A stretch of 64,000 bases of DNA from Dillenia suffruticosa (taxonomy: Eukaryota; Streptophyta; Magnoliopsida; Dilleniales; Dilleniaceae), in contig JAVTVX010000027.1 in the NCBI GenBank assembly GCA_033439265.1, positions 14,957,001 through 15,021,000 on the forward strand, given 5' to 3'. Below, piece by piece: positions 9,842-21,990 of this stretch. Under the pieces are notes generated by a model. The model made no database searches and was not told the DNA's origin. It saw only the letters and a list, made by a program, of their open reading frames with translations. A program made the translations under genes and the position numbers. Numbering within the stretch: position 1 is the stretch's first letter; every line of letters starts with the position of its first letter.

Positions 9842-10425
9842 TCGAGAGAGAGGCGGATGAGCCGAGAAAATATTAGCGCTGTTCAGTTATCTAATAATCC
9901 GATTAAACAATAACACACTAAACATATTAAGATAGACATATATTTTGGGATAGATCAAAGTGTTTCATGTGCTCTCTACTTATTATTTTACCGACATCTT
10001 CACAAAGGGTCCAGTCTCAACGTCCGACCTCCTCCAATTTAGACTGTGGGGTATAGTAGAATATTTGACCCTTACATCTAGTCGAATATTCTACCTTATA
10101 TTTAATCTAATGATCAATCATATATTTAATCATATGTTGAATATATGTTAACTTTTGTAGTTTTTTATATAGAGTGTAATGCAATTGTTTAAAAGCAGAA
10201 CAAAATCTACTCTCTTAATAAACCCTCTTCTAATAGTATTTTTTAAAGGGGTCATTGAATTTTGAGTTATTACTTAGAAGTGTGTGAGGAGGTGCGCAAA
10301 AACTTAGGGAAAAATTGCTTAGGCTAACAAATATTTTCATCGGAAATTCTTTTAAAGTTTCAACTAACACACTATTGATAAATCTATTTATTTTGGATGC
10401 AAACAAAAACATAATTTTCCTTTTT

Positions 10426-10747
10426 GTATGAAACTTTTATTACTTAGTTAACAAATTCTACCTTTTAAATAATATACAAATTAGAAATAATGTGCTTTGA
10501 AGAAAGCTTTTGCAATTACATGTAAACATAAATGTTGATTTGATTCTTCATTATATATTTTTAGTAGAAGAATCAAAATATGGATATAAATAATATAGTA
10601 AAAGAGTCATAGTGTGTAAATAAATTTCACTATCATCAAGAAACCAACTACTGTAGTTTCCTTGTGTTTAGTGGACAATAATGAAAATTAGCGTGCTCTA
10701 GTGGATAAACAATAGTGCCGTTAATTTATTATTAAAATATTTAAAAC
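10426..10747. other. AT-rich spacer, nothing recognised
   Basis: About 320 bases of AT-rich sequence between the truncated Copia-like LTR and the LTR-like sequence beginning TGTTGG near 10753. No ORF or repeat that I can identify. Confidence 0.4.
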
Positions 10748-11560
10748 ATTTTTGTTGGAAAATGGGGGGTTGGGTAGCCCATGTAGGTTTGACCCAACCC
10801 AAACCCTATTACTAATGTTCAAATAAAAAAACTGAAGGGGGAGTAGTTTTCTCCCAACTCCCCCTTGGTTATTTGAATTTTAAAATGCAAAGGGAAGTTA
10901 TCCATTTTTTATTGTGACAACACCAAAAACTAGGACGTAGGAAAACTTCGATGCATAATCATCTTCTCCATTTTTTGTGCAAAACCTAAAAGAGAGGGAA
11001 GAACACAAATAAAAGAAAAAACTCCATAGTTCAAGGTTTGAAGGTGATCATTCATATATTTTATTCAAGAGCATTTGGATCGTGGAAAACAAAAGCAAAC
11101 CACACGTGATTGCTTTTCGACCGCACATCAAAAGGGTTAGTGATTCAATCCAAAATCTTAGATTTTCGATTTTTTTAAAGCATGAAAATCATGCACTGAT
11201 TGTATGAAAAAGCTTTCATTAGTATCAAAATATGCAATGATTGTTTCCTATTTTTTTATGCATGAAAAATATAGGTTATATATTAAAATTTACATATTGG
11301 AACACAATTTTTTTTTTAAATGTTGTCAATAGTAACTTGTATGATTATCAATGAAAATGTCTAAAATTTTAATATATGAATACTCATATGATAAGGAATT
11401 TCTCTGCAAAAAAATGAAGCTTGCACATCTAGTAGTTTTGGAGAAAAATGAAACTCTAGCCGAAAATGAAAATGCTTATATCTCTTTGTTTGATAGGTTT
11501 TGTGTTTTGAAATTTGTATGATTAGATTCTTCATTAAAAACCCTTTCCAATCATTTAAAG
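10748..11560 (+). repeat. possible LTR or leader of the downstream Copia element
   Basis: Begins near TGTTGGAAAATGGGG. It contains a transcription-unit-like segment (GGCTAGCCCATG-like hinge, GA-rich leader near 10990, and the run CACATCAAAAGGGTTAGTG at 11126-11144) of the kind found in or just after Copia LTRs. I could not find a matching copy to the right of 17126, nor a PBS. The LTR call is therefore tentative; it may be a solo or half-deleted terminus. Confidence 0.25.
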
Positions 11561-11689
11561 AATATACAAAACGGTTAAGAAATAAAGGAGATATGGCTCA
11601 GAAAATTAGTGTCGAAGTGCATAAAAAATTCTACATGAGCAAGACGATGAATAGTAACAAAAGACAAATCCCACTCTCGACCTTCCTTG

Positions 11690-11905
11690 TGTGAGACCCA
11701 AACGCCTTGTTCTAGACCTCTGATCAGAAAACTAAGACCACCACTGGAATCACAACATCCAAAAATGTGGGGTAGCTGGAATTTGGGGAGGAGCAACTAC
11801 CGGGAAGGCGGAGCGTGGAGGCCACGCGCTCGGACATCCTGGTGGCGCGTGAAGGTGCGTGAGATGCGCCTTCCAGCGGCAATTTCCACCGGAATCATTT
11901 TCAGA
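11690..11905. other. GC-rich island in AT-rich surroundings
   Basis: About 200 bases (CCGGGAAGGCGGAGCGTGGA... GGTGGCGCGTGAAGGTGCG) with much higher GC and CpG than the flanks. Short open frames exist on both strands, but none looks like a protein. It may be a piece of a GC-rich LTR or of another captured sequence. The sharp change at about 11905 to AT-rich sequence suggests a junction. Confidence 0.4.
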
Positions 11906-12079
11906 ATATTTTTTATTTTTCTGTAATTTTTAATCATTTTTCTAATATGAAAAATATTTTTTTATTTTAAATTGAAAAATCCTTTAATAATTATAGAAAA
12001 ATTATTTTTTTAGTTTCAAAAAATTCTAAAAATTTTTTCATGTGTTAATAAAATTATTTAATTATTTTTTGCTACCTTA

Positions 12080-12640
12080 ATGATTATAAATGGTATTTTA
12101 AAATTTAATGATTGGTTTCGTGACCAATCTGTTGCTTACCTTATTTTTTTAGGATATGGTGAGGACCAGGTGAACTCTTTTTGTTCTCCGGGGAGACACA
12201 AAGTTGACAGTACTCCCGAACAATTAGCAAAATTAACTGAAATGTTGAATTATAAAATGAATCCAATTCATATTTTACCACAGCACTTGAGAGTGATGAG
12301 CTGAAAACTGTTTGAATTTCTGCATTTAGGTCATTGGTTTGGGGGACATAGAGCCGAGATCAATATAATCAGGAACTCTCTCCCTGGTAATCTAGCTAGA
12401 ATGGCTCATGAGATAATAGAAGAGAATGTACTGATGATTCTCAAGAACTTCAAACTTAAATTACTTAAAATGTGGCAAACTAAGCAGATAGAGATCAAAA
12501 TGAGGAAATCACTATCTCTGAGGATAAATGGCCACCACAAACTATTAGAAGATTTGTTTCCACTGATAGAATTTAAGTAGAAATGATTAAAATGGTTACT
12601 CGAATGTATATGGAAGAAAAGAAAGAGAAAGAATAGAAAA
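12080..12640 (+). pseudogene. unidentified ORF remnant upstream of Copia gag
   Basis: A 74-codon frame (12080-12304) ends in HILPQHLRVMS. After a break the coding character resumes in another frame near 12332 with GHWFGGHRAEINIIRNSLPG and LARMAHEIIEENVLMILKNF, then charged sequence to about 12640. The polypyrimidine run and TAG at about 12141-12153 look like a splice acceptor just before GYGEDQV. Both halves read like one protein broken by a frameshift. I do not recognise the family. It sits between an LTR-like region and Copia gag, so it could belong to the element or be a captured exon. Confidence 0.35.
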
Positions 12641-13103
12641 AATGAAATATTGTATCTCTCTTTCTTTCTTTGTTATATAGTTATGTACTATGATCATGTA
12701 TAGTATGGATCTATTAACATGCATTGTAGACCAACTTTTTTTATATATGTATTTAGAATGCCTTTGGAATTTTGAAAGGAATGCATATATATGTGAGCAT
12801 GCAAGTATATGAAAATAATTTGTTCTTATTTCGCATGATTCTAAATACGTAAAGTACTTTAGTGTGAGGTTTTAGATTAGAAGAATTTAAGTAATTCTCA
12901 CCTAAAATCTGATGAATTTTGTTGTTTTGAAAATAAATTTATGATAATAAAAAATTTGGATCATGAATAATGATTGGGAGCTTAGTGAACTTTCGAATCT
13001 ATATTTTTTGTTCGTTAATCATAAATGTTAGTTTTAAACACAAAATTGAAAGTATTATATGAGCATGAAAACTCACATTTACCTCTCTTTGAAAACCCAG
13101 ACC

Positions 13104-13965
13104 ATGGCATCAAAATCGTTAATAGCTGACCTTAATAAGAGTGATAAGTTCAATAGCAACAATTATGACATTTTGCGCCATAAGATATGGTATGTGTTAG
13201 AAGAGCAGAATGCCTTAGAGGGTATCAACCATATCATATAAAACCCTAGAGTTGGAAATACTGCTTAATAGATAAGAGATCAAGAAGTTTACCAGGCATA
13301 GAAAAAGAAAGATTCAACTGATCGTGGCATCCTGGTTAGTTCTATGGTAGATGATCTCATTCACAAATGTGAACAATTTCCTACTGTTCATGACATATTA
13401 GTGCACCTCAAAGAGAAGTGTGGGGGTACTAATGTTACCCGCTTGAGGAGTTGACGATCAAGTTTGACACGTATAAAAAGAAATCTAATCACATATCAAA
13501 CTATACCGAGAACCATATCAAAAACGATAAGAGAATTGAAGTCAGCAGGTCATGTTTTATCTGATGAGCAACAAGTTCAGGCTTTAATCCGATCCCTTTT
13601 AGATCAGTGGGAGCACTTGAAAGTCAATTTGACTCATAATAATAACATTAAGACTTTCGCTAATGTTGCTCACCACGTAGAACTGAAGATAAGCGGCTTG
13701 GTGCTGCAAGATCGATTTCTAATGTCTTTGTAGCTGAGTCAAGTTCCCAAAAAGTTTCAGGTTTTAAGCGCAAGGGAAACAAGAACAAGGGCAAGAAATG
13801 GAAGGAAATTGCGGAAGGGTCTAAGAAGAACAATTCCAACCGTAAGAACAAACGTAAGCGGTTTTGGAAGAAGAAGGACAATAGCAAATTGAAGTGCTAC
13901 AATTGCAAATCTCTTAATCATTTCGCTCGAGAAAACCCCGAGCCGAAAAATGTAGCACCCTGTAA
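13104..13965 (+). pseudogene. Copia gag polyprotein remnant
   Basis: Start chosen at 13104 (ACC ATG GCA, with MASKSLIADLNKSDKFNSNN), because Copia gag begins with this segment before a W-x-L-x-x binding-fold motif. The UBN2-type core continues through VDDLIHKCEQFPTVHDI and IRELKSAGHVLSDEQQVQAL to LTHNNNIKTFANVA. A lysine-rich stretch (13760-13880) leads to the zinc knuckle at 13892-13936, CYNCKSLNHFAREN. It keeps C-x2-C-x4-H, but the final cysteine is replaced. Stops at about 13240, 13302 and 13454, and frameshifts, break the frame. Confidence 0.8.
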
Positions 13966-13989
13966 CGCTTCTCTAAGTGTTATATATGT

Positions 13990-15290
13990 ATCTAGTACTA
14001 TTTTACTTTCTAAATCTTATCTTGTATGGATTATAGATTCAGAAGCAACAGACCATGTGACGAGAGATCGAGAAGCTTTAGTGGACTTTCGTCGAGTTCC
14101 TCCTGGTGCAAGATGGATATACGTAGGGAATAATACGATGGTGGAAGTCAAAGGGATTGGCACTTGCAAACTAGAGTTACAAAGTAACCAAACCTTGATC
14201 TTACATGATATTCTCTATGCACCGAAAATTCGATGAAATTTAATCTCTGTTGTTGTTCTTCTTAGATTAGGTTATGACTTGAAATTTTCTCGTCATAAGA
14301 TTTGTATCTATAACAATAGTGTGGTTTATAGTACTAGATATCTATTAAATTAATTTTTTACTTTAGATTATAATAGACAAATGTTTAACTATTATTTTGA
14401 TCGTTACATTTCGTTAAATGTTTATTCTTTTAGTAATGCTAATATCGATGACATAGTATGACATGTTAGACTTGGTCACATTTGGTAGAACATAATGAAT
14501 CGATTTCTGAAAGCAGGACTATTGGGTTCGTTTACTAAAGTTGATTTAACGAATTGTAAATATTGTCTTGCTGGGAAGATGACCCAAAAACCATTTAGAA
14601 ATACCATAAGGGCCAAATTCCCATTGCAATTGGTTCACTCTGATATTTGTGGTCTAATGAATGTGAAATCTCGACATGGAACATCATATTTCATTACATT
14701 CATAGATGATTTCACGTGATTTAGTTATGTCTATTTGATTTCTTAAAAATCTGAAGCACTCGAATGTTTTAAACGTTATATGAATGAAGTGAAAAATCAA
14801 ATAGACAGAACAATTAAAACTTTGAGAATAGATCGAGAATGTGAATATCTATCAGATCAATTCAAGGATCTATATAGTGAAAAGGGAATCACTAGATAAT
14901 TGACTATTTCTCATACACCTCAATAGAATGGTATTTCTGAGAAAAGGAATAGAACATTGCTAAATATGACAAGGTCCATGATGGTGCAAGCTAACTTGCC
15001 TATTTTCTTTTGAAGAGATGCATTGTTAATTGAGACCTATATTTTGAATAGGGTGTGTTCAAAATCAGTACCAACTACGCCTTATGAACTATGGACCGGT
15101 AGAACACCGTGTTTGAATGGACTTAGACCTTAGGGTTCGGGAGTCTATATTCATGATTCTTCCAATAAGTTTGGAAAACTAGATTTCCGAGAAAAAAAGT
15201 GTATCTTTATAACATATTCTGACCAGTCAAAAGGTTATGTATTCATCGGTGAGCACAAAAATGGTACTGTAACCAAAATTGAATCACAAA
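13990..15290 (+). pseudogene. Copia protease / integrase remnant
   Basis: WIIDSEATDHVTRDREALVD at 14026-14085 corresponds to the Copia protease motif W..DSGA..H; here DSG has become DSE, which would abolish catalysis. The pre-integrase segment (NLISV, HVRLGH) follows, then CKYCLAGKMTQKPF and LVHSDICGLMNV, ending in TFIDDFT near 14719: the zinc-binding and first catalytic Asp region of integrase. Later integrase motifs (PQQNGISEKRNRTLLNM near 14920-14965) are present with a TAG in place of a glutamine codon. Many stops; nonfunctional. Confidence 0.8.
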
Positions 15291-17126
15291 ATATGACATT
15301 TTTGGAAAATGACTTTCCTAACAAAGATGATATAACGAAAGGAAAGCCTTTGTTTGAATTAAATAATTCAAATGATGGATATGTGCTGGATGGATCAAGG
15401 AAACCACAAGAAGTTGAATCCCTAGATGATCCCAGTGGGAGGGATTCAAATTCTAACCATTCAACCGATTCATTGATTCGGAAAAGTGTTAAGAAAGGTG
15501 TGCCCAAATATCATTACGAAATTGAAAGGCAGACTTTTATCATTTCTCCACAGGACGAGGATGAGCCAAAGAATGTAAACAAGGCTTTATCTGGTCCTGC
15601 CAAGGAAGAGTGGGTAAAAGCAATGGAGGAAGAAATGGAGTCGATGGATTCCAATCGTGTTTGGGAACTAGTTGATCTTCCACCTGGGCACAAACCTATT
15701 GGGAACAAGTGGGTTCTCAAGGTAAAACGTAAAACTAATGGAACAATTGAGAGATACAAAACTCGATTGGTGGCCAAAGGTTATACCCAACAAGAAGGTA
15801 TTGATTATGAAGAAACATTTTCTCCAGTAGTGAGATTTGGCTCTATTCGTCTATTGTTGGATATTATAGTCAATTTAGATTTAAAATTATATCAAATAGA
15901 TGTGAAAACTATATTTCTCAACAAATAACTTAAAGAAGAAATCTACATAGAATAGTTAGTAGGTTTCATAGTTAAAGACCAAAAAAACAAAGTTTACAAA
16001 TTGAATAGATCAATTTATGGTCTCAAACAGTTTTCAAGACAATAGTATTTGAGATTTCACATAACTGTAATCTTTTACGACTTCGTAATGATAGATGAAA
16101 ATCATTGTGTTTACATAAAAAAGTTCGATGATAAGTATGTATTTCTAAATCTGTATATCGATGATATATTGTTAACCAAAAATGATATGAAATATATCCT
16201 GAATATCAAAAGTTGGTTAGTATCAAATTTTGAGATGCAGAACATGGGTGAGACAGAGTACATATTGGGTCTTAAGATTCATAGAGATCGTTCCAAAAGA
16301 TTGTTAACCTTATCTCAAGAATCTTACATGAAAAATATTCTGGAACGATTTAAGATGGATAGCTATAAACCCATTGATACTCCTATGGTTAAAGGCAAAT
16401 GTTTAAGCTTGGCGATGTGCCCAAAAACTATTGAAAAAAAACACGAGATGTCAAAAGTACCATATTCCAGCGCTGTTGGGAGTTTGATGTACGCTATGAT
16501 GTATATTCGCCCTGACATCTGCTATGCTATGGGTTTGGTTAGCAGGTATCAATCCAATCCAGATCGGAATCACTAGACAGCTATAAATAGGATTTTGAGA
16601 TACCTAAAAGGAACTACAGAGTATTCCCTTTGTTATCAAGAAAATGATTTGTATTAAATGGATACACAGATACTGATTGGGTTGGGGATTAGATGAACAT
16701 AAATCCATCTCAGATTATATTTTCTTGCTAAATAATGGCACCATCTCTTGGAGAAGTAAAAAACAAACATGTATATCACTTTTCACAATGGAAGCAGAAT
16801 TTGTGGTTTGTGTTTTTACAGTTCAGGAATGTATTTGATTAATAAGGTTTTTATAACATTTGATAATTGTAACCGATTCAGTGGGAGTTGTGACAATTTA
16901 TTGTGATAGTCAATTAGCTATCGCTTATACGAAAGATCCCAAATATCATGGGAGAACAAAACACATAGATATAATATACAATTTCATTCGAGATATTATT
17001 AAGAAAGGGGAGGTGACGTTGAAGTATATGTCTACGCATATGATGGTGGCTGATCCGTTAACAAAACCTATATCTAGGGATGTATTTTTAAAGTATGTAA
17101 AGTTTTTGGAATTGTATAGAATGTAA
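15290..17126 (+). pseudogene. Copia reverse transcriptase / RNase H remnant
   Basis: The 211-codon frame at 15293-15928 carries EEWVKAMEEEMESMDSN, WVLKVKRKTNGTIERYKTRL and QEGIDYEETFSPVVRF, the conserved entry of Copia RT. YIDDILLT at 16158-16180 is the catalytic box (YVDD in most). The continuing frame to 16576 has EYILGLKIHRDRSKRLL and the PYSSAVGSLMYAM motif. RNase H ends at 16860-17126 with CDSQLAIAYTKDPKYHGRTK and MVADPLTKPIS. Stops at 15928, 15954 and 16576 among others break it. Confidence 0.85.
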
Positions 17127-18175
17127 TTGTATTTGTGTAAACAAAAATATATCGGATAAGTTTTTGAGATTGGCTTTTTCACACGAGTAATCACCTCTAA
17201 TGTCTATATGATATGTAGATATGAGACAATATTAATTTGTGGTTAATTAACATATATATATCGTTTTAGTACACAATTAAGATGAGATTATCGTTTATAT
17301 ATTTTCTTGATAATCGAAATAAATTTTTCACAATCCATTACATTTGTCTATGAGTCAAGTGTGATTTTCTCTTAAAATTGTGATGATTGTAGAGAACTTA
17401 TAAGAAAAGAAAATCAGATCAAGTGTTATAGTATACCTGAACTAAGTTCACCTGTAAGTGATATTTTGCCTTACTGTGTTTCTAGCTTGAGATACATTTA
17501 ATCAAACCTCCAGAAAATATTTAGTTGTTCTGATCCTTGTGTACGTTTCTCTATTATTGTCCCGTAACAATGGCCTTATTTATTTGTATTATTGGGTTGC
17601 ATTTAGCGAGAGTCGGGACAGGTGTGCGGATCCACCACATAATTTGTTTCAAGCCACACAAGAAATGAAAGAGGGATGTCCAAAATGGACACTAGAGTTT
17701 ATCCACAGTCCAACTTTGTGTAGCCCACCAGAACAAGGAACCCAAAATTGGGCCTCCCCCAGCAAGACTTAGTGGATCCATCCGAAACTTTAGTAGCCAA
17801 CCCAGCCCAGTGGCTTTTTTTGCTTACAAATAACCAAAAGTAATTATCAAATATCAAAACGTTATGATTCCATTCTGCATTTTCAACTTATTTTATTTTA
17901 TTTATAATATTTTTAATTAAAATAATTTTATCTATATTTTAAAATATAAAGTTTTACTAGTAAAAGTAAAATTTTTCTATAAAAAAAGTAAAATTATTAT
18001 TATATCAATAACTTCTAATTTTATCTTGTCTCAACTATTTTAATCACGACTATCTAAATAAAAACCAAAATATTATACATCAAATGGATACATGAAATTT
18101 ACAATTTTTTTTTTCTTTTGCTAAGTCAAAGTTACAAGAATTCATGTTATGCTATTAGCAATTTCATCTTACCAT
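17127..18175. other. intergenic region, no gene recognised
   Basis: About 1 kb between the Copia RNase H end and the SINE-like unit. A moderately GC-rich segment at 17590-17800 has a 77-codon open frame (17539-17772) without recognisable features. The part from 17860 on is very AT-rich. If the Copia element has a 3' LTR it would start here, but I found no counterpart on the 5' side. Confidence 0.4.
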
Positions 18176-18268
18176 CAATAAATTATAATTTAACTGATAT
18201 TGTTTCATTTCTTTTTATAATAATCTTGAGTTCAAACCTTACGATGTTAAAAAAAAAAAAAAAAAAAG
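18160..18268 (+). mobile_element. SINE-like retroposon 1
   Basis: Contains a B-box-like GAGTTCAAACCTT at 18228-18240 and ends in 20 A residues (18249-18268). Its body matches 19195-19275 by eye (CAATAAA..T.TAATT.A..TGATATT...TTCTT..TTATAATA..CT.GAGTTCAA). Two dispersed copies with an RNA polymerase III-type box and an A tail are what a tRNA-derived SINE leaves. A-box weak; target duplication not established. Confidence 0.45.
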
Positions 18269-18403
18269 CGCAATTTCGCCTGACCTGAATGCATTTATCA
18301 TAATGATTATGTATATATATTATAATATAACAGTAAGTACCATTATTCCTAGGGTACACCATCAGAGAGCTCTACAGATGAACAAACAATATGCATTATA
18401 ATT

Positions 18404-18424
18404 AGAGAGAGAGAGAGAGAGAGA
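18404..18424. repeat. (GA)n microsatellite in MATE 3' flank
   Basis: About ten GA units, lying 136 bases beyond the MATE stop codon on the minus strand, probably in the 3' UTR, where it reads as (CT)n. Confidence 0.9.
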
Positions 18425-18559
18425 TGGATATGATATTTTTTCTTCATAATCAATAATCTCTGGAATTTCGTGCCAATGAAGAGTAGTATAAATTTTATCG
18501 GCAGGTGACAATTGCGTAGACTCTGCATTTTGTAAGCTAACCGTGCCACAAATGAAGAA

Positions 18560-21142
18560 TCACTCTCCAACACGACTATTTCCTTCCCATTTTGTAAGAT
18601 GAAACCTAGCTTTCTCCGCCTGCAAAATTTACAAAAAAAAAATATATACATACATATATAGAGAAAAAATCTATTTAAATAGACATGTACAAAATAATTA
18701 AGAATTAATACCTCTTTGTCCCAGTCGGATCGGATGGTAATTATGCCCAATATCAAAGTTTGTACTGCTGTTCCTCCAAAAATCATTCCAGCCCATATGC
18801 CCTAAAAGTTCAATTTCAAATTCTCAACATTAGTCGAAAGGAAAAGGAGTTGTGAGTAATTCGAAAGTACATCTACACATATGACCGACCATATGAGTAG
18901 CATTTTCTTTTTCTTAGAAAAACAAGAAAATATGAGTAGCATTTCCAAAAGAAAGAAAACATGATGTTCAATCCCGGTAGATGCCCTAGATTATTACTAG
19001 GTGCCTTTCAACCTTAGGTACCATCCCTCACCTCGACTCGACATAGCTTAATCCTGAACACAATAAGACATGAAGATGTTGAACCCTATGGTTGGCAGCA
19101 TGAAAGCCATAGTCACTATGGTGTCAACGTCGATGTCTTATCACTTATATTGACCTTTGAGAATGAGAATCATTGTGATTATTGTTGGTAGGCTGTCAAT
19201 AAACTTTAATTCAAGTGATATTAATATTTCTTCTTTTATAATAGACTCGAGTTCAAGTTTCACTGTCAATCAAGAAAAAAATTGTCGGCAGGCTGAAATA
19301 ACCTCTGCTAAGAAAGCAGGGATTCTCCTCTTTCGCATTCCAATAATTGAGTCCTTTTCTTCTTATATGGGTCAGAATTAATTGAGAGGAAAAAGATGTT
19401 TGTGGTTTTAGTGTAATTTACAAACTAATTGGTAAACTGAAGAGAAACTTTATTCTTTTGTTTTTATTCTTCATGCAAAGGTAATATCTATTTAAACTAT
19501 TAAAGCTATAAAGATATCAAGTTAATGAGTCAATATTATTTTAAATTTTTGGAGAAAAATAATAGAATTCGGGTTAAGAAGAGAATCATTTTGATTTTAT
19601 ACTAGGTAGGTCAATCATGGAAGTTATCAACTTAATTAGATGGTTAGTGACTCAGGGTATGTTTTCATTAATGTGGAGAAGGCAGATGATAAGAATACCT
19701 AGAGAAGTAACAATGTGACTACAGCTAGATAGAAAATAAGTATTCCTGACTTATATCAACCTAATTAAGGAAATGTACCTTAAAATCGTTACTAGTGTTA
19801 GAATAGAAGATGATGAGAGCAAAGAATTTCCGATCACCATGAAAGTGCCCACCAAGTTTCAACACTTAGTGTGTTAAAACTAGACTACAGACCCTATGAA
19901 ATTCAATTCATCCCTATTTGATATTTCACATAAAGGAACCTTTTCTAAATTGAATTTTTGGGTTTGATGATTTATAACAATAAGATATAAAGAAAATTAA
20001 CTCACCATGACACCTTGGTGGAAGACCCATCCCATTAGAAATCCAAGAGGGAGTCCAATCAAGTAATAGCATCCTAAATTGATGTATGCCACACATGCTT
20101 GCCACCCTGATCCTACTGCAACACCTGCATAGGCAAATATCAAATTTACGTAAGTTTCAACCTCGCTCTTTCTTCGGGACCAATACTAAAATTAAATTAC
20201 GTACATTGAAATATGGGACTGGAAGATTAATCTTACCAGAGAGAACTGGTTGAACACTGTTGAGAAGAACAGTGAAAGCTAAGAGCATGGAAAGCTTGTT
20301 CACAGCTTCCACCACTTCTTCACTAGAAGAGAAGATGAAGGCAAGATGATTGTGAAGGAGAAGTATTAGGCACCAGAAGAAGAGGCCTATCACTACCGAT
20401 GTCACCACTGCAACTTGTGTTGCAAATTTTGCACCCCTTCCATTTCCTGCTCCAAGCTCATTTGCAACTCTTACTCTATAGTCCAAAGCACCGCGGGTTT
20501 AACAAATTTTCTCATTAGTAGGATCAACTTATTCTCCATATTATTTTGAAAGTAAAAAATTAAAAGAAAAGAAAGAAAATATATATCTAAAAGATTTAAC
20601 GGAATTTAAATTTAATGTCGTAATTAATTATTTTTAATTTAGCTTAAATTAAAATCTTGATATTTTCTTTGCTGAACATACTATCTTTCTAATACATATC
20701 GTACGAAGTGGTCATCATCAAACAGGGATTAAAAGTTAGAAATCGTAAACCATTAATACTTATTGAGATCATAGCAAACCGCGAAAGAAAAGATAAAGAC
20801 TGATTGAACATGACCTCACTTTTTACTGCTTTCCTATTTTTGTATTTATTGATTTGTCCCATATAGGGGCCCGCCTAGGAAAATTATGAAATAGAGAAGA
20901 AAGAAAGCAACGCAGGCACGATTCTGTACCATAGGACTACAAATTTTTAATGCTTATCCCTCCATTTTCTGACAGAAAAAGAAACAAATGTGGTGACGAA
21001 TGTGGTGATGGTATATCACTTTATTATTTTTTTTTAAAATATTCCGTCGGAGTGTTGACCACAAGAATATTTAAAACTATTCATTTTTAAACAATTGGGT
21101 ATTTGCCGAAACACATTAATATAAAATATTTTTTAAGAATAC

Positions 21143-21188
<46 letters not shown>

Positions 21189-21942
21189 TGCCCGCGCGCC
21201 CGCTCAATGCTTGTAATATTTCCACCTTTAATTTTTTTTTAAAATTTTGAACCTCATCTCTTGCTTTCTGGTTAGCATTTTTGGTGGAAACCGGTTTTTC
21301 TTTGTTGCCACGGCGAGCCGATGACATATCACATCACATCACATTACAATTAAATTCAAGAAAAATAAAAGGAAAAAATTAGAAAAGAAATAAAGTTCGA
21401 TTTCGCCTTATATTGTCCAACTCATTAAGCACGTCACGACAAACCCACCCTCGATTATTGTCCTCTGCGTGACTTCACATGCATCTCTGACTGCTTAAAA
21501 AATTTTGACTCAGTTCAATTTGATTTATATTACAATAATTTGGCTCTAATCAAACATCATTTAATCAAGAGTTCAACCGTTCAAGGAAGACGAATGCTTT
21601 TGTGGTCCACAAATTCCAAATTCAGACAAAAAGATATATATAGGAAAGGGAGAAAGAAGCCAATGAGCATGTGTGGCTTACCCGGTTCCTGCAAAAAATG
21701 CTAGAGGAATCATCATTTCCCAACCATTGATTGTCATGCTGTGCCAAAACGTTTGCAAACAAAAATGAGTCAAGACATACAAATCGGCCACACAAAATAA
21801 TTATTATTATAACAAAAATGATAATAAAAAGTGATAGACAATGCTTATCCACAAATGATAGCCCAGCCATTAATTGCCATCACTACAAATATATTAATCC
21901 CCAAGAGTCCAATTTTGTTACTAGAACCTGAAGGTTGACAAC

Positions 21943-21990
<48 letters not shown>

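Larger units (their letters stand above)
7060..10425 (+). mobile_element. head-to-tail pair of short non-autonomous Copia-like elements carrying gene fragments
   Basis: Two homologous units, 7060-8670 and 8671-10425, follow one another. Each has, in order: the end of an LTR, a tRNA-Met-type PBS-like site (clear at 8818-8830, decayed near 7200), a short ORF-like start (around 7428 and 9060), an RMA-type RING fragment, an antisense lysine-rich ORF, a Copia RNase H tail (TKHIE, then a decayed ADIFTKG) and an LTR. The pattern partial LTR - internal - full LTR (about 8275-8815) - internal - partial LTR fits two copies sharing a middle LTR. The internal part is only about 1.1-1.25 kb and lacks gag, integrase and RT, so it would need another element's proteins. 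Order and repeats are seen; the shared-LTR model is inference. Confidence 0.6.
13104..17126 (+). mobile_element. Ty1/Copia retrotransposon coding region, decayed
   Basis: Gag, zinc knuckle, GAG-pre-integrase, integrase core, reverse transcriptase and RNase H follow in Copia order on the plus strand. Frames are broken by at least a dozen in-frame stops and a few frameshifts, many explained by CAG to TAG or CGA to TGA changes. RNase H ends at 17126 with the family-typical TKHIDI and ADPLTKPIS motifs. A clear LTR pair, PBS or target duplication was not found. Not autonomous. Confidence 0.85.

Noticed and set aside
17539..17772. 77-codon ORF between the Copia element and the MATE gene
   Set aside because: No recognisable domain and no conservation that I can judge; likely a chance frame in a less AT-rich patch.
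21945..21987. CRISPR-like regular repeat array in the GA tracts
   Set aside because: Simple dinucleotide microsatellites with no spacers, in plant nuclear DNA.
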